DNA of 64,000 nt from NCBI GenBank assembly GCA_963590855.1, contig CAVAQT010000004.1, forward strand, positions 1-64,000, written 5' to 3'. The translations under genes and the position numbers were made by a program. The notes under the pieces were generated by a model. That model was given only the letters and a program-made list of their open reading frames with translations. It had not been told where the DNA came from and made no database searches. Positions 9,531 through 18,381 of this stretch are shown in pieces. Numbering within the stretch: position 1 is the first letter of the stretch; every line of letters starts with the position of its first letter. The DNA comes from Ruminococcus_C sp963590855 (GTDB lineage Bacteria > Bacillota > Clostridia > Oscillospirales > Ruminococcaceae).

Positions 9531-9559
9531 AGTATAGCATATTCTGCACAAATAAAATA
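9531..9559 (-). promoter_or_regulatory. Promoter of the GH9/GH16 gene, weak -35
   Basis: On the minus strand TATACT at 9536-9531 is a good -10, but the -35 position (9559-9554) reads TATTTT, far from consensus. A weak -35 next to an upstream repeat suggests that the gene needs an activator. Confidence 0.55.
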
Positions 9560-9564
9560 CCACT

Positions 9565-9592
9565 TTTCATGAAATAAGTAGTAATTTCATGA
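9565..9592. promoter_or_regulatory. Candidate activator site: two TTTCATGA copies 20 bases apart
   Basis: TTTCATGA occurs at 9565-9572 and 9585-9592. Each half also extends so that TCATGAAAT (9567-9575) and ATTTCATGA (9584-9592) form a perfect 9-base inverted repeat with an 8-base spacer. The centre lies about 45 bases upstream of the -10 of the GH9 gene. Confidence 0.6.
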
Positions 9593-9602
9593 TACCAAAT
9601 CA

Positions 9603-9637
9603 AAAAACCTGTGGTGGAACTTCCACCACAGGTTTTT
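9603..9637 (-). terminator. Intrinsic terminator of the WYL regulator gene
   Basis: AAAAACCTGTGGTGGAA / TTCCACCACAGGTTTTT around a single C (9603-9637), just after the stop of the minus-strand gene at 9643. Both sides end in A/T tracts, so it could also act on the plus strand. Confidence 0.88.
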
Positions 9638-9642
9638 CCGCA

Positions 9643-10635
9643 TCAGAGCGAATCAGACTCTGCTGTTTCGTATGCCGCCAGCATCTGCCGCAATTCTGTC
9701 TGCATCTCTTCCACCAAACTCTGCGGCGAAAGCACCTTGACCCAGGCGCCCTGAGACAACAGGTACATGACAATGCCTCTGCCATGGTTCACTTCTGCTT
9801 CTATGATGCTGGTATTGCCGTTTTGCTCCACCACCTTTGCCGTCGGGAGACGATCTAAAATCGCCTGCAGCGACAGGCCGGAAAACGAGAACCGGATCTT
9901 TTCTGTCCGCCCCGGAAACAAAAACTGATTCTTTTCCCGCAGCTCTCCCTCATCAAAATCATATTCCCGTGCCAGTTCAAAACGCTCCCGATGCTCTGTC
10001 ATGGCATAGATCCGATCTACGCGGAAGAACTTCGGCAAATAAGTTTCATCCTCTGCTTCATAGGCAATCAGATAAAAATAATACTCACTGAACAGCAGTG
10101 AAACCGGCTTAATCTTCCGCTTGACTGCTTCACGGTTCATTTTGTAATATGAAATGGTCACCAGGCGTTTTTCCTCTATGATCTGGATCAGCTTCCAGAG
10201 ATTATCCATCAGTCCGTTACAGTCCGTCTTGATCTCGTGATAATGATATACCTCTTTCCGCACCAGTTTTTCAAACTTTTCCCGATCCTGGGTGGTAGTA
10301 AAGCGCTTTAGCTTTGTAATCAGCCGCAGCACATCTTCTTTTGGCAAACACCGGCTTCCCAGCATCACCTTGACCAATGCAAAAAGCTCCTTATTTTTCA
10401 GAAACTCCTCGCTGTTGAGATGATACGCCTTATCTTTGTACGAATACACCAGTTCCGCCTGCTGCATGAGATCTCGGTGTTCTGCCAGAAATGCCTGGAT
10501 CTTTCCGATATCCCGGCTGATGCTCTTCGTGGAAACGCCGTATTCCTCCGCCAGTGCCCGAACCGAAACAGTCTCGCCCCGCAGCACCCGGAAAAACAAT
10601 TCCAGCATCCGGCTATTTTTTTCCGATTCCATCAT
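9643..10635 (-). CDS. WYL-domain transcriptional regulator
   Basis: A 330-residue protein with an N-terminal winged helix-turn-helix of the DeoR/HTH_11 type (VSVRALAEEYGVSTKSISRDI, about 24-44), a middle helical region, and a WYL-type ligand domain. The domain's core lies around 155-215 (RLVTISYYKMNREAVKRKIK and FYLIAYEAED), followed by the C-terminal WCX region with LLSQGAWVKVLSP. WYL proteins usually sense small ligands or nucleic acids. It lies directly upstream of the GH9/GH16 gene, but the terminator at 9603 separates the two, so local regulation of that gene is possible but unproven. ATG ATG at 10635/10632 follows GGGAGGG. Confidence 0.88.
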   Translation of the reverse strand: MMESEKNSRMLELFFRVLRGETVSVRALAEEYGVSTKSISRDIGKIQAFLAEHRDLMQQAELVYSYKDKAYHLNSEEFLKNKELFALVKVMLGSRCLPKEDVLRLITKLKRFTTTQDREKFEKLVRKEVYHYHEIKTDCNGLMDNLWKLIQIIEEKRLVTISYYKMNREAVKRKIKPVSLLFSEYYFYLIAYEAEDETYLPKFFRVDRIYAMTEHRERFELAREYDFDEGELREKNQFLFPGRTEKIRFSFSGLSLQAILDRLPTAKVVEQNGNTSIIEAEVNHGRGIVMYLLSQGAWVKVLSPQSLVEEMQTELRQMLAAYETAESDSL

Positions 10636-10664
10636 CTATGCCCTCCCGTCTTTCTGTTGTCTTT

Positions 10665-10673
10665 ATTATAGCA
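10665..10673 (-). promoter_or_regulatory. Extended -10 promoter of the WYL gene
   Basis: The minus strand reads TGCTATAAT (10673-10665), an extended -10. No good -35 is seen 17 bases upstream. Confidence 0.5.
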
Positions 10674-10710
10674 TATCGCCGGGACAGCGGTCTGTCTGTT
10701 CAAAAAAGAT

Positions 10711-11919
10711 TTACATCTTCTCCTGCACCATCTCAATTGCCTTTTTCAGCTGCGGATCTTTTTCCGGGTTTGGATTGTCATAATCGATAGCATCCTCTCC
10801 CGGCTCTACCACCTCATCCGGTGTGATGCCCACTTTGTGATAGCACTCGCCCTTAGTCGTCTGGTAAGTGGCAACTGTCAGCGTCAGCGCACCGCCGCTG
10901 GGCATCGCCTGTGTCACCTGCATAATGCCTTTTCCGAAGGTCTGCGTTCCCACAACAGATGCCTTCCCAAAATCGTGAAGAGATGCCGTAAACAGTTCTG
11001 CCGCACTGGCGGTATTGCCGTTTACGATCACTGTCATCGGCAGATCACATTCTTCGGCATCTGACTGTACCAGCGTCTTGGTCGTGCCGTCCCGATAAGT
11101 GGCAATGGCGATATCGCCCTCCGGCAGAAGCGGATCTAAGATTTTTTCCAGTGCGTCTACCAGTCCGCCGCCGTCGTCCCGAAGATCAAATACCAGAGCC
11201 TTTGCGCCATCCGACACAAGCTGATCGAATATTGCCTGAAACTGCTCCGGCGTGTTTCCTTTAAAGGAACTGATTCGGATATATCCGATATCGCCGTCCA
11301 GCATTTCTCCCTGGGCAGTTGTGACTTCCATACTCTCCCGCTTGACGTCCAGTTTCAGTGTTTCGCTGCTGCGTTTGACAGTGAGCTGCACAGTTGTGCC
11401 CTCTTCGCCGCGTACTGCTTCCACTGCGCCCTGATAGCCCAACTCTGCTATATCCTGATCGTCTGCTGCAATCAGTACATCCTCGGACTGTACACCGGCT
11501 TTGTCTGCCGGAGAATCTGCATTGACCGAGACCACTCGCAGATAGCCATCCTCCGTCTGCTGTACAGTCACACCGATACCTACTGTTTGCCCGGCTTCTT
11601 CCGTCTGATATGCGCTGTATTCCTCTGCCGTCATATACTGAGAATACGGATCGTCCAGTCCAGCCACATAGCCTTTCATAGCGCCCTGCATGGTTTTTTC
11701 GGTGTCCACATCGGTGTAATAGTTCTGGTCTACCGTTGCTGCGAGCTGCGCCAGATCACCGTATGTCTCCTGCGTCCGCCAGTTCCGATAGATGCCGACG
11801 CCTGTGCCTGCTGCCAATACGGCGCAAAGGCACATCAACAAAATCAAGGTCGATTTCCGCACAGGAACTGTTTTTTCCCGCTGCGGCGCTTCCGTAATCT
11901 CATGCTGCATTTCTTCCAT
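10711..11919 (-). CDS. S41 C-terminal processing peptidase (CtpA/CtpB type)
   Basis: A 402-residue membrane-anchored serine protease. One N-terminal membrane segment (about 24-44) is followed by a short helical region, a PDZ domain (about 105-190, with VGIGVTV and SPADKAGV) and the S41 catalytic domain with Ser305 (NTASAAELF) and Lys330 (TFGKGIMQ). Such proteases cleave envelope proteins near their C-termini outside the membrane. It follows ftsE-ftsX-M23 hydrolase in the same direction, as ctpB follows ftsEX in Bacillus, but a terminator-like hairpin at 11943-11982 lies before it. It may tune the hydrolase complex; that role is inferred. Confidence 0.9.
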   Translation of the reverse strand: MEEMQHEITEAPQREKTVPVRKSTLILLMCLCAVLAAGTGVGIYRNWRTQETYGDLAQLAATVDQNYYTDVDTEKTMQGAMKGYVAGLDDPYSQYMTAEEYSAYQTEEAGQTVGIGVTVQQTEDGYLRVVSVNADSPADKAGVQSEDVLIAADDQDIAELGYQGAVEAVRGEEGTTVQLTVKRSSETLKLDVKRESMEVTTAQGEMLDGDIGYIRISSFKGNTPEQFQAIFDQLVSDGAKALVFDLRDDGGGLVDALEKILDPLLPEGDIAIATYRDGTTKTLVQSDAEECDLPMTVIVNGNTASAAELFTASLHDFGKASVVGTQTFGKGIMQVTQAMPSGGALTLTVATYQTTKGECYHKVGITPDEVVEPGEDAIDYDNPNPEKDPQLKKAIEMVQEKM

Positions 11920-11942
11920 CTCTCATCGCGTCCTTTCTTCCA

Positions 11943-11982
11943 AAAAAGGCAGAGGGTTCATATGAACACCCCTGCCCTTTTT
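11943..11982 (-). terminator. Intrinsic terminator after the M23 hydrolase gene
   Basis: AAAAAGGCAG...GGGTTCA and TGAAC...CCCCTGCCCTTTTT form a long, slightly imperfect stem with A and T tracts on the two sides. On the minus strand it ends in a T run just after the M23 gene and before the S41 protease gene. Confidence 0.75.
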
Positions 11983-12006
11983 CTCTGGTTTCTTTTCAAA
12001 TGTGCT

Positions 12007-13491
12007 TTACAGGTACTGCATCGGGTCAACCTTGGTACCGTTTACACGCACCTCAAAGTGCAGGTGGAAACCGGTGGAGAAACCTGTGCTTCCCACATAG
12101 CCAATGGTCTGACCAGCGCTGACTGTCTGACCGACAGAAACAGAAACCGATGCCATATGACCGTACAATGTAGAATATGTACCGTCGTGCTGAATGATGA
12201 CATAGTTGCCGTATCCGCCGCCGCAGCCGCAACTGCCGCTCTTCGGATAGTTATGGGAGCATCCGGTTACCACACGAACCACAGTGCCGCCCTTTGCAGC
12301 TACGATTGCCGCGCCAGCATTGCCGCCGGCAATATCGATTGCGCCATGTGTTGTACCCCAGCGGTTGCCGAAAGTACTGGAAACGGTATAGTACCCCGGG
12401 CACGGCCAGGTAAAGCCGCCGCCCGACGGTGTGGTGTTGCCGCCGCTGTTATCAGAGCTGCTGTTGTCCGAACTGCTGTTGCTATTATTACTGGAACTGT
12501 TGGAATTATTCGAGCTGTTGGAATTGCTGGAGCTATTGGAACTGCTGCTGTTATTCTTGTTGGAATTTTGCTGTTGCTGCTGTTCCTGTTTTTTCTGCTC
12601 TTCCAGCTTTTTCTTTGCTTCTTCCGCCGCCGCAGCTTCTGCAGCTTTCTTTTTCTTCTCTGCTTCTGCTGCCGCAGCAATAGCTGCCTTGATGTCCTCT
12701 TCTTCGGCATCCAGTTCCTTGTTGTTTTTCTCCAAGGTTGCAACGTCACCGTTCAGCTGTTCTTTCTGGCGCTCCATCTGTTCCTTTGCCTCATCGGTCT
12801 CTGCATAGGTCTGCTGGAGATCTTCGATGGCAGTCTTGAACTCGTCCTTTTTCTGCTGCTGGTCAGTCTGCTGTTGTTCCAGGTCAGACTTTTCCGTTTC
12901 CAGTTCTGCCTTTTTTTCGTTGCAGGTTTCCAGCTTGTCCTTCAGATCATTGACCAGTTCGTTATCGTGGTTGGCAACGCGAGACATCAGCTCATACTTG
13001 GAAAGCAGATCGTAGAAATCAGTTGCGCCAACCAGTGCAGATGCCAGGCTGTCATTGCCCTGAACATACATAGCACGGAGACGCATTTTGAACTCGTCCA
13101 GACCAATGGCAATGTCTGCCTCCATGACCTTGATATCGTCCTCCGCCTGAGAGATCTGCTGCGTCGTCTCATCGATCGACTTGGCGATGCGATCCAGTTC
13201 CTCTGAAACAATGTCCAGATTTTCCTGCTGCAATGCGATCTTCTCCTGCAAAGTCTTTTGGTATGCTTCTTTTTCCTTCAAATCAGATTGCAGAGAATCC
13301 AGCTGTTTCTGTTTTTCAGCGATCTTCGCCTCATTGCTCTTTCGCTCTTCCTGCAATTCTGCCAGTGTTTTTGCGGATACCGGGATATCCTTTACCGGTG
13401 TCCAGTTTGCCGCAACACCGGCAGTCAGTATGGACAGACACAGTGCCGCACTGGTAAGGCGCAGCGCTGCACGCTTCTTTTTGCTTCTCAT
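12007..13491 (-). CDS. FtsEX-linked M23 peptidoglycan hydrolase with coiled coil
   Basis: A 494-residue secreted or anchored endopeptidase. N-terminal signal/anchor (about 5-30), a long coiled coil (about 40-300) rich in Glu, Lys and Gln, a 50-residue Ser/Asn-only linker (about 309-358), and a C-terminal LytM/M23 domain with the zinc motifs H382-x3-D386 and HLH (H476, H478). The plan matches PcsB/CwlO/EnvC-type hydrolases, whose coiled coil docks on FtsX and is switched by FtsE ATP hydrolysis. Start 13491 is chosen because GAGGAGG (13506-13500) lies eight bases upstream and overlaps the ftsX stop. The coiled coil supports FtsX control; the Ser/Asn linker is unusually pure. Confidence 0.92.
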   Translation of the reverse strand: MRSKKKRAALRLTSAALCLSILTAGVAANWTPVKDIPVSAKTLAELQEERKSNEAKIAEKQKQLDSLQSDLKEKEAYQKTLQEKIALQQENLDIVSEELDRIAKSIDETTQQISQAEDDIKVMEADIAIGLDEFKMRLRAMYVQGNDSLASALVGATDFYDLLSKYELMSRVANHDNELVNDLKDKLETCNEKKAELETEKSDLEQQQTDQQQKKDEFKTAIEDLQQTYAETDEAKEQMERQKEQLNGDVATLEKNNKELDAEEEDIKAAIAAAAEAEKKKKAAEAAAAEEAKKKLEEQKKQEQQQQQNSNKNNSSSSNSSSNSNSSNNSNSSSNNSNSSSDNSSSDNSGGNTTPSGGGFTWPCPGYYTVSSTFGNRWGTTHGAIDIAGGNAGAAIVAAKGGTVVRVVTGCSHNYPKSGSCGCGGGYGNYVIIQHDGTYSTLYGHMASVSVSVGQTVSAGQTIGYVGSTGFSTGFHLHFEVRVNGTKVDPMQYL

Positions 13492-13504
13492 TGCAATAGC
13501 CTCC

Positions 13505-14410
13505 TCAGACATTCAGATGTTTCCGCATCGAGATCATACTACCAAATGCGCCGAACAGCGTACCGGACAGCAGATACGCGAGAGCCACCTTCCATGCCAG
13601 TGCACGGAACGGAATGATGCTTCCCATGCCGATGACAGACAGAAAATCTACCTGTCCCGTCAGCAGACCCACCAGTGAATCATATCCAAACCATGTGACT
13701 GCAAGAGCAACACCGCCGGCAAGAAAACCGGTAATCATGCCCTCCACAAAAAACGGGATTCGGATAAAGGAATTGGTCGCACCGACATATTTCATGATCT
13801 GAATCTCTTCGCGGCGGGCAAATACGCTCGCCTTGGTCGCATTGGATACGATCACCACAGAGATCACTACCAGAGCTGCAATAATCACGCCGAATACAAC
13901 GGTCACGATCTTTCGCACCTCTGTCAGAATGTTGACAAAATCCATAGGAGCACGAATCGAATAGATATGATCCAGTTCCTCGATTTGCGCAATCGTCGTC
14001 GAGATCTGTGAAATATCTTCAATACGAATGCGATAACCATCGATCAGCGGATTGTCATCACCCAAAGAATCGAACAGCACCTCATAATCCGACATGCTGT
14101 TTTTCAGATCTTCAAACGCCTGCTCTTTGGAATAAAATGTGATACTGGAAATATTGGGGATCTGCGACAGTTCTGACTGAAAATCAGCCAGCTGCTGATC
14201 GGTCGTTCCTTCATCCATATAGATAATGACTTCGTTTTTATCCTCCACGCCGCCGATCATAGATGTCAGATTCATATAGAACAATACTGACATTCCGACC
14301 AGCAGCAGCGATACCAACAGTACGCAGAAGGAGGCGAACGCCATCATCCGGTTTTTCCAGATATTCTCAACGCCCTGACCTACCAGGTACTTGAAACCAC
14401 TAGCTTTCAT
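13505..14410 (-). CDS. ftsX: Cell-division ABC transporter-like permease FtsX
   Basis: A 301-residue membrane protein with four predicted membrane segments, one near residue 25-50 and three in the C-terminal half, flanking a large extracellular loop (about 55-165). This is the FtsX layout, in which the outer loop contacts the coiled coil of a peptidoglycan hydrolase. It overlaps ftsE by 11 bases and its stop overlaps the ribosome site of the M23 gene, so the three proteins are made together. It does not transport a known substrate; it transmits ATP-driven movement from FtsE to the hydrolase outside. Confidence 0.93.
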   Translation of the reverse strand: MKASGFKYLVGQGVENIWKNRMMAFASFCVLLVSLLLVGMSVLFYMNLTSMIGGVEDKNEVIIYMDEGTTDQQLADFQSELSQIPNISSITFYSKEQAFEDLKNSMSDYEVLFDSLGDDNPLIDGYRIRIEDISQISTTIAQIEELDHIYSIRAPMDFVNILTEVRKIVTVVFGVIIAALVVISVVIVSNATKASVFARREEIQIMKYVGATNSFIRIPFFVEGMITGFLAGGVALAVTWFGYDSLVGLLTGQVDFLSVIGMGSIIPFRALAWKVALAYLLSGTLFGAFGSMISMRKHLNV

Positions 14411-15089
14411 GGATCAGATTCCCTCCAATCACTTCGTCAAAGACGATCTGTCCCTGATCGATGTTGATGATTCGTCCGCCGAACTGACGCACCAGGCTAT
14501 GCTCGTGGGTTACCATCAGAATCGTCGTTCCGATATCGTTGATGCCCTGCAGCAGTTCTACGATCTCATAAGAAAGCTCCGGGTCGATGTTACCCGTCGG
14601 CTCGTCCGCGATAATCAGCTGCGGGTCATTCACCAACGCACGGGCAATCGCCACACGCTGCTTCTCACCGCCGGACAGCTCGTCCGGATAGGCATAGGTC
14701 TTATCCTGAAGCCCGACCAGTCCGATTACATACGGCACACGCTTTCGGATATATTTCGTCGGCGCATCAATTACACGCAGAACAAATGCGACATTTTCAT
14801 ATACCGTCATAGACGGGATCAGACGAAAGTCCTGAAATACAAATCCAATTGTTCGCCGCAGTGCCGGAATCCGCCGCCGCCGCAGCTTGTTTAAGTTATA
14901 CCCATTGACATAGATCGAACCGCTGGTGGGATTGATCTCTTTCAGGATCAGCTTGATCATGGTACTTTTACCGGCACCGGAAGCGCCAACCACAAAGGCA
15001 AAGTCTCCGTCATTGATTTTCAGGTTGACATTGTGCAGTGCGTCTACGCCGCTGGAATATGTCACAGAGACATCCTTCAGTTCAACCAT
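14400..15089 (-). CDS. ftsE: Cell-division ATP-binding protein FtsE
   Basis: A 229-residue ABC ATPase with Walker A GASGAGKST, signature LSGGEKQRVAIARAL, Walker B LIIADEPTG and the switch His in MVTHEH. FtsE pairs with FtsX at the septum and uses ATP to activate cell-wall hydrolases. The ATG at 15089 follows AAAGGA by 12 bases, and an in-frame TGA just upstream excludes an earlier start. Most of 15090-15334 upstream is non-coding; a possible hairpin (TGCTGC/GCAGCA arms, 15156-15197) lies in the leader, but no convincing promoter was identified. Confidence 0.95.
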   Translation of the reverse strand: MVELKDVSVTYSSGVDALHNVNLKINDGDFAFVVGASGAGKSTMIKLILKEINPTSGSIYVNGYNLNKLRRRRIPALRRTIGFVFQDFRLIPSMTVYENVAFVLRVIDAPTKYIRKRVPYVIGLVGLQDKTYAYPDELSGGEKQRVAIARALVNDPQLIIADEPTGNIDPELSYEIVELLQGINDIGTTILMVTHEHSLVRQFGGRIINIDQGQIVFDEVIGGNLIHES

Positions 15090-15302
15090 AGTTCACACAC
15101 ATCCTTTCTTTTGGTGCTGACCGACATTTTTGTCTGTCATTTCCGTTTTGGGGTCTGCTGCAAGTGCACTTTCTTTTTTCAAGTGACCGGCAGCAGGGGT
15201 TCCGTTGATCGCAGGCATCCAATTTTTGCCAATCTATACCATAAGCGCAAAGTAACCGCCGATGCAAAAACGCCAGAAGCTGCACCAGCGGTCTTTGTAA
15301 AC

Positions 15303-15323
15303 GGAGCAGCCTTGCACTGCTCC
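15303..15323 (-). terminator. Weak hairpin after the CdaR-like gene
   Basis: GGAGCAG / CTGCTCC with a 7-base loop, 11 bases after the stop of the minus-strand gene. The following minus-strand bases GTTTAC are a poor T tract. Confidence 0.4.
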
Positions 15324-15334
15324 CAAAAATGCAA

Positions 15335-16420
15335 TTAGAACTTTGCCGGATTTGCGGAGAGGTATTTCTTTACCATCAGCGCGATCTTAAAGATGATCGC
15401 GTGATCGAATTCCCGCAGATCCAGACCAGTCAGCTTTTTGATCTTCTCCAAGCGGTACACCAGTGTATTTCGGTGTACGAACAGCTTACGGGAAGTTTCT
15501 GATACATTCAGGTTATTCTCAAAGAACTTCTGAATGGTGAACAGTGTTTCGTGATCCAGAGACTCGATGTTGCCGCGCTTGAATACCTCGTGGAGGAATG
15601 TCTCACACAGTGTCGTCGGTAGATGATAGATCAGACGTGCAATACCCAGGTTCTCGTAGCTGACAATTGCCTTGTCGGTGTCAAATACCTTTCCGACTTC
15701 CAGTGCCATCTGCGCTTCCTTGAAGGAACGGGACAGTTCCTTGACGCCGGTCACGATCGTACCGATGCCCACGTTCACGCGGGTATAGAACTCACTGCTC
15801 AGTGTATCCGCAATGGAACGCGCCAGCTTTTCCAGATCCTTGGCGTCCACAACACCCTTGATCTCCTTTACCAACACGATATCTGTCTCGGAAATGGTAA
15901 AGACAAAGTCCTTATTCTTATCCGGGAACAGGTTCTGAATGACATCATAGGCAGAAACGTCATTTGCTGATACAATGCGTACCAGCAGTACCACACGGCT
16001 GACTTCTGCATTAAAGTGCAGTTCACGCGCCTTGATTACGATATCCCCCGGCAGTACGTTGTCCAGGACAACATTCTTGATGAAGTTGTTGCGATCATAC
16101 TTTTCATCATAATACTGCTTGATATTGAACAGGGAGATTGCCAGGATATTGGCATACTTCGCAGCGGTGTCATCCATGCCCTCTACAAAGACCGCATACT
16201 CCGGCTTTGTCCGAGAACCGAACGGCTTATAGGTATAGCCATCGCGGATGAAGATGTCGTGCACATCACTGAGATCCAGGGAGACAAACTCGTTTGTTGT
16301 TCCCACCTTGGTCAGGTCGCTGCAGGCAATAATCGTTGCGGTATCGTCTACAACACCGACAGTTGCGTCGATGGTGTCCCGCATCTGGTGAACCAATCCT
16401 TGAAATAATCTGTTCGACAT
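15335..16420 (-). CDS. CdaR/PucR-type transcriptional regulator
   Basis: A 361-residue protein with the C-terminal PucR-type helix-turn-helix (NLNVSETSRKLFVHRNTLVYRLEKI, about 308-332) and a central GGDEF-like domain found in CdaR regulators. The N-terminal part (about 1-120) resembles the sugar-diacid recognition domain. Relatives control use of organic acids or purines, but this copy sits alone between ftsE and argS with no catabolic gene beside it, so its ligand and targets are unknown. ATG 16420 follows AAAGGAAG by eight bases. The 265-base stretch 16421-16686 upstream holds no gene; an imperfect inverted repeat, TGTAAT/ATTACA, lies at 16661-16691 across the argS stop. Confidence 0.85.
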   Translation of the reverse strand: MSNRLFQGLVHQMRDTIDATVGVVDDTATIIACSDLTKVGTTNEFVSLDLSDVHDIFIRDGYTYKPFGSRTKPEYAVFVEGMDDTAAKYANILAISLFNIKQYYDEKYDRNNFIKNVVLDNVLPGDIVIKARELHFNAEVSRVVLLVRIVSANDVSAYDVIQNLFPDKNKDFVFTISETDIVLVKEIKGVVDAKDLEKLARSIADTLSSEFYTRVNVGIGTIVTGVKELSRSFKEAQMALEVGKVFDTDKAIVSYENLGIARLIYHLPTTLCETFLHEVFKRGNIESLDHETLFTIQKFFENNLNVSETSRKLFVHRNTLVYRLEKIKKLTGLDLREFDHAIIFKIALMVKKYLSANPAKF

Positions 16421-16686
16421 ATGGAACTTCCTTTCCTTTTCGGCGCGCTGCGTCTGTCAGCACAGCCTTTTTCTGTGATAACCGATCGCACGGCACAAAT
16501 CCAATTCGCCTGCTCAATATATTACAAATTGTAACACATTCCGAGACGTTGTTTGTGAATGCATCGTTAAACTTTATGAGGTATTTCGAGTATTTCGTCG
16601 TTTTCTCCGGCTTTTCGCACAATTTCAACGGAAAAATCTGTATATTTGCTGTAACCTGTTTGTAATGTTTCCAGTTTTGGAAGCGA

Positions 16687-18378
16687 TTACATTTTCTCCG
16701 GGCAAGTCACTTTCAGGATCTGCAGCGTGTTTGCAATGCCCTGACGCGCTGCTTCTGCCAACAGCAGACGTGCCTGTTTCAGTTCCGGTGTTTCCGCATA
16801 CTTGATGCTGCATACATCATAGAACTTGTGGAACAGCGTTGCCAGCTCGGTCGCATACTTGGTGACCTTGGACGGGTCGTACGCCTTTGCTGCGGCATCC
16901 AGTTCCGACGGCAGCGCAGCCAGATGACGGATCAGTTCCAGTTCCTGGGGCTGTGTCAGCAGAGACAGATTGTTGTGGTCACACTGTTCCAGTGTCAGCC
17001 CTTCTTCTGCCATTGCACGGAGCAGGCTGCAAATTCTGGCGTGTGCATACTGGACGTAATATACCGGGTTCTGAGAGGATTGCTCCACAGCCAGATCCAG
17101 GTCAAATTCAAAGTGGGAATTTGCTTCTCTGGTGTTAAAGAAGAACCGCGCCGCATCCAGCGGGATCTCATCCAGCAGTGTCACCAGTGTGATTGCCTTG
17201 CCGCTGCGCTTCGAGAGCTTGATGACCTCGCCGTCACGCATGAGCATAACCATCTGCATCAGTACAACGTCCAGACGGCTTGCATCTGCGCCCAGAGCAG
17301 TCAGCGCTGCTTTCAGACGCGGCACATAGCCGTGATGATCTGCGCCCAGAATATCGATCGCCTTATCGAACTTCCGCACCATCAGCTTATTATAGTGGTA
17401 AGCGATATCCGGCACGACATAAGTCGGGATACCGTTGGCGCGTACCAGAACGAAGTCCTTGTCTGCCCCGAAGTCAGTCGCCTTGAACCAAACCGCGCCC
17501 TCCTGCTCATAGGTGTAGCCGCGCTTGGTCAGTTCCTCTACGACCCACTTTACCTGACCGTTCTGGTGTAGGGTGCTCTCCCGGAACCAGTTGTCATAGA
17601 CAATGCGATACTTCTTCAAATCCCGTTCCAGTCCGGAAATGTTCTTCGGCAGCGCAAAAGCCACCAGTGCATCCCGGCGTGTCTTGGCATCGGTGTTGAC
17701 GTATTTGTCGCCGTTTTCCGCAATGAAATTCTCGGCATGCTCTACAATATCCGCACCATGGTAAGCATCCTCCGGCATCTCTACCGACGGATCAAAGTGC
17801 TGCAAATAGCGTACCTCCAGCGAAGTAGCGAACTTTTCGATCTGATTGCCGGCATCGTTGACGTAAAATTCACGCTGCACGTCCCAGCCAGTCCACGACA
17901 AGATCTCTGCCAGGCTGTCACCCAGTGCACCGCCTCTGGCGTTTCCCACATGCATCGGCCCAGTGGGGTTTGCAGAAACAAACTCTACCAGTGCGCGCTT
18001 GCCTGCGCCAGTCTTGGTCTTGCCGTACTGATCCTTTTCCGTCAGAACCGTTTCTGCCACATCAGCAAACCACTTTTGCTGCAGGAAAAAGTTCATGAAG
18101 CCAGGGCCAGCGATCTCTGCCCGTTCAAAAACAGTACCCTCCAGTGAAACCGCCTCCAGCAGCAGTTCTGCGATCTTTCGCGGTGCCATGCGGAATGCCT
18201 TTGCGCTGACCATTGCCACATTTGCAGCAAAGTCGCCGTGGGATTTGTCTGCCGGAACTTCTACCCGGAATGCCGGGATCGGTTCTGCCGGGAGCTTACC
18301 CTCTGCCACCAGACGCCCCAGCGCTTCCACCAAAAGCTGGTGCAGCGTCTCTGATGCTGTTTTCATACAATCTGCCAT
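16687..18378 (-). CDS. argS: Arginyl-tRNA synthetase
   Basis: 563 residues, normal for the class Ia enzyme that charges tRNA-Arg. Visible motifs: the HIGH-type sequence HVGNARGG after FVSANPTGPM, and a KMSKS-type loop KLSKRSG. The C-terminal DALR anticodon-binding domain is present (ending near the stop with KFYDVCSIKYAE). The ATG at 18378 is 13 bases after AAAGGA; a second ATG four codons in is possible. It starts three bases after the stop of the DUF1934 gene, the same pairing as ywiB-argS in Bacillus. Confidence 0.96.
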   Translation of the reverse strand: MADCMKTASETLHQLLVEALGRLVAEGKLPAEPIPAFRVEVPADKSHGDFAANVAMVSAKAFRMAPRKIAELLLEAVSLEGTVFERAEIAGPGFMNFFLQQKWFADVAETVLTEKDQYGKTKTGAGKRALVEFVSANPTGPMHVGNARGGALGDSLAEILSWTGWDVQREFYVNDAGNQIEKFATSLEVRYLQHFDPSVEMPEDAYHGADIVEHAENFIAENGDKYVNTDAKTRRDALVAFALPKNISGLERDLKKYRIVYDNWFRESTLHQNGQVKWVVEELTKRGYTYEQEGAVWFKATDFGADKDFVLVRANGIPTYVVPDIAYHYNKLMVRKFDKAIDILGADHHGYVPRLKAALTALGADASRLDVVLMQMVMLMRDGEVIKLSKRSGKAITLVTLLDEIPLDAARFFFNTREANSHFEFDLDLAVEQSSQNPVYYVQYAHARICSLLRAMAEEGLTLEQCDHNNLSLLTQPQELELIRHLAALPSELDAAAKAYDPSKVTKYATELATLFHKFYDVCSIKYAETPELKQARLLLAEAARQGIANTLQILKVTCPEKM

Positions 18379-18381
18379 ATT

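Noticed and set aside
12415..12560. Short tandem-like repeats, considered as CRISPR or minisatellite
   Set aside because: They encode the Ser/Asn linker of the M23 hydrolase in frame. Units are not of constant length and there are no spacers.
11587..13206. A 539-codon plus-strand open frame
   Set aside because: It is antisense to the S41 and M23 genes. Its Leu/Phe/Cys runs are the mirror of the coiled coil and Ser/Asn linker; it has no ribosome site.
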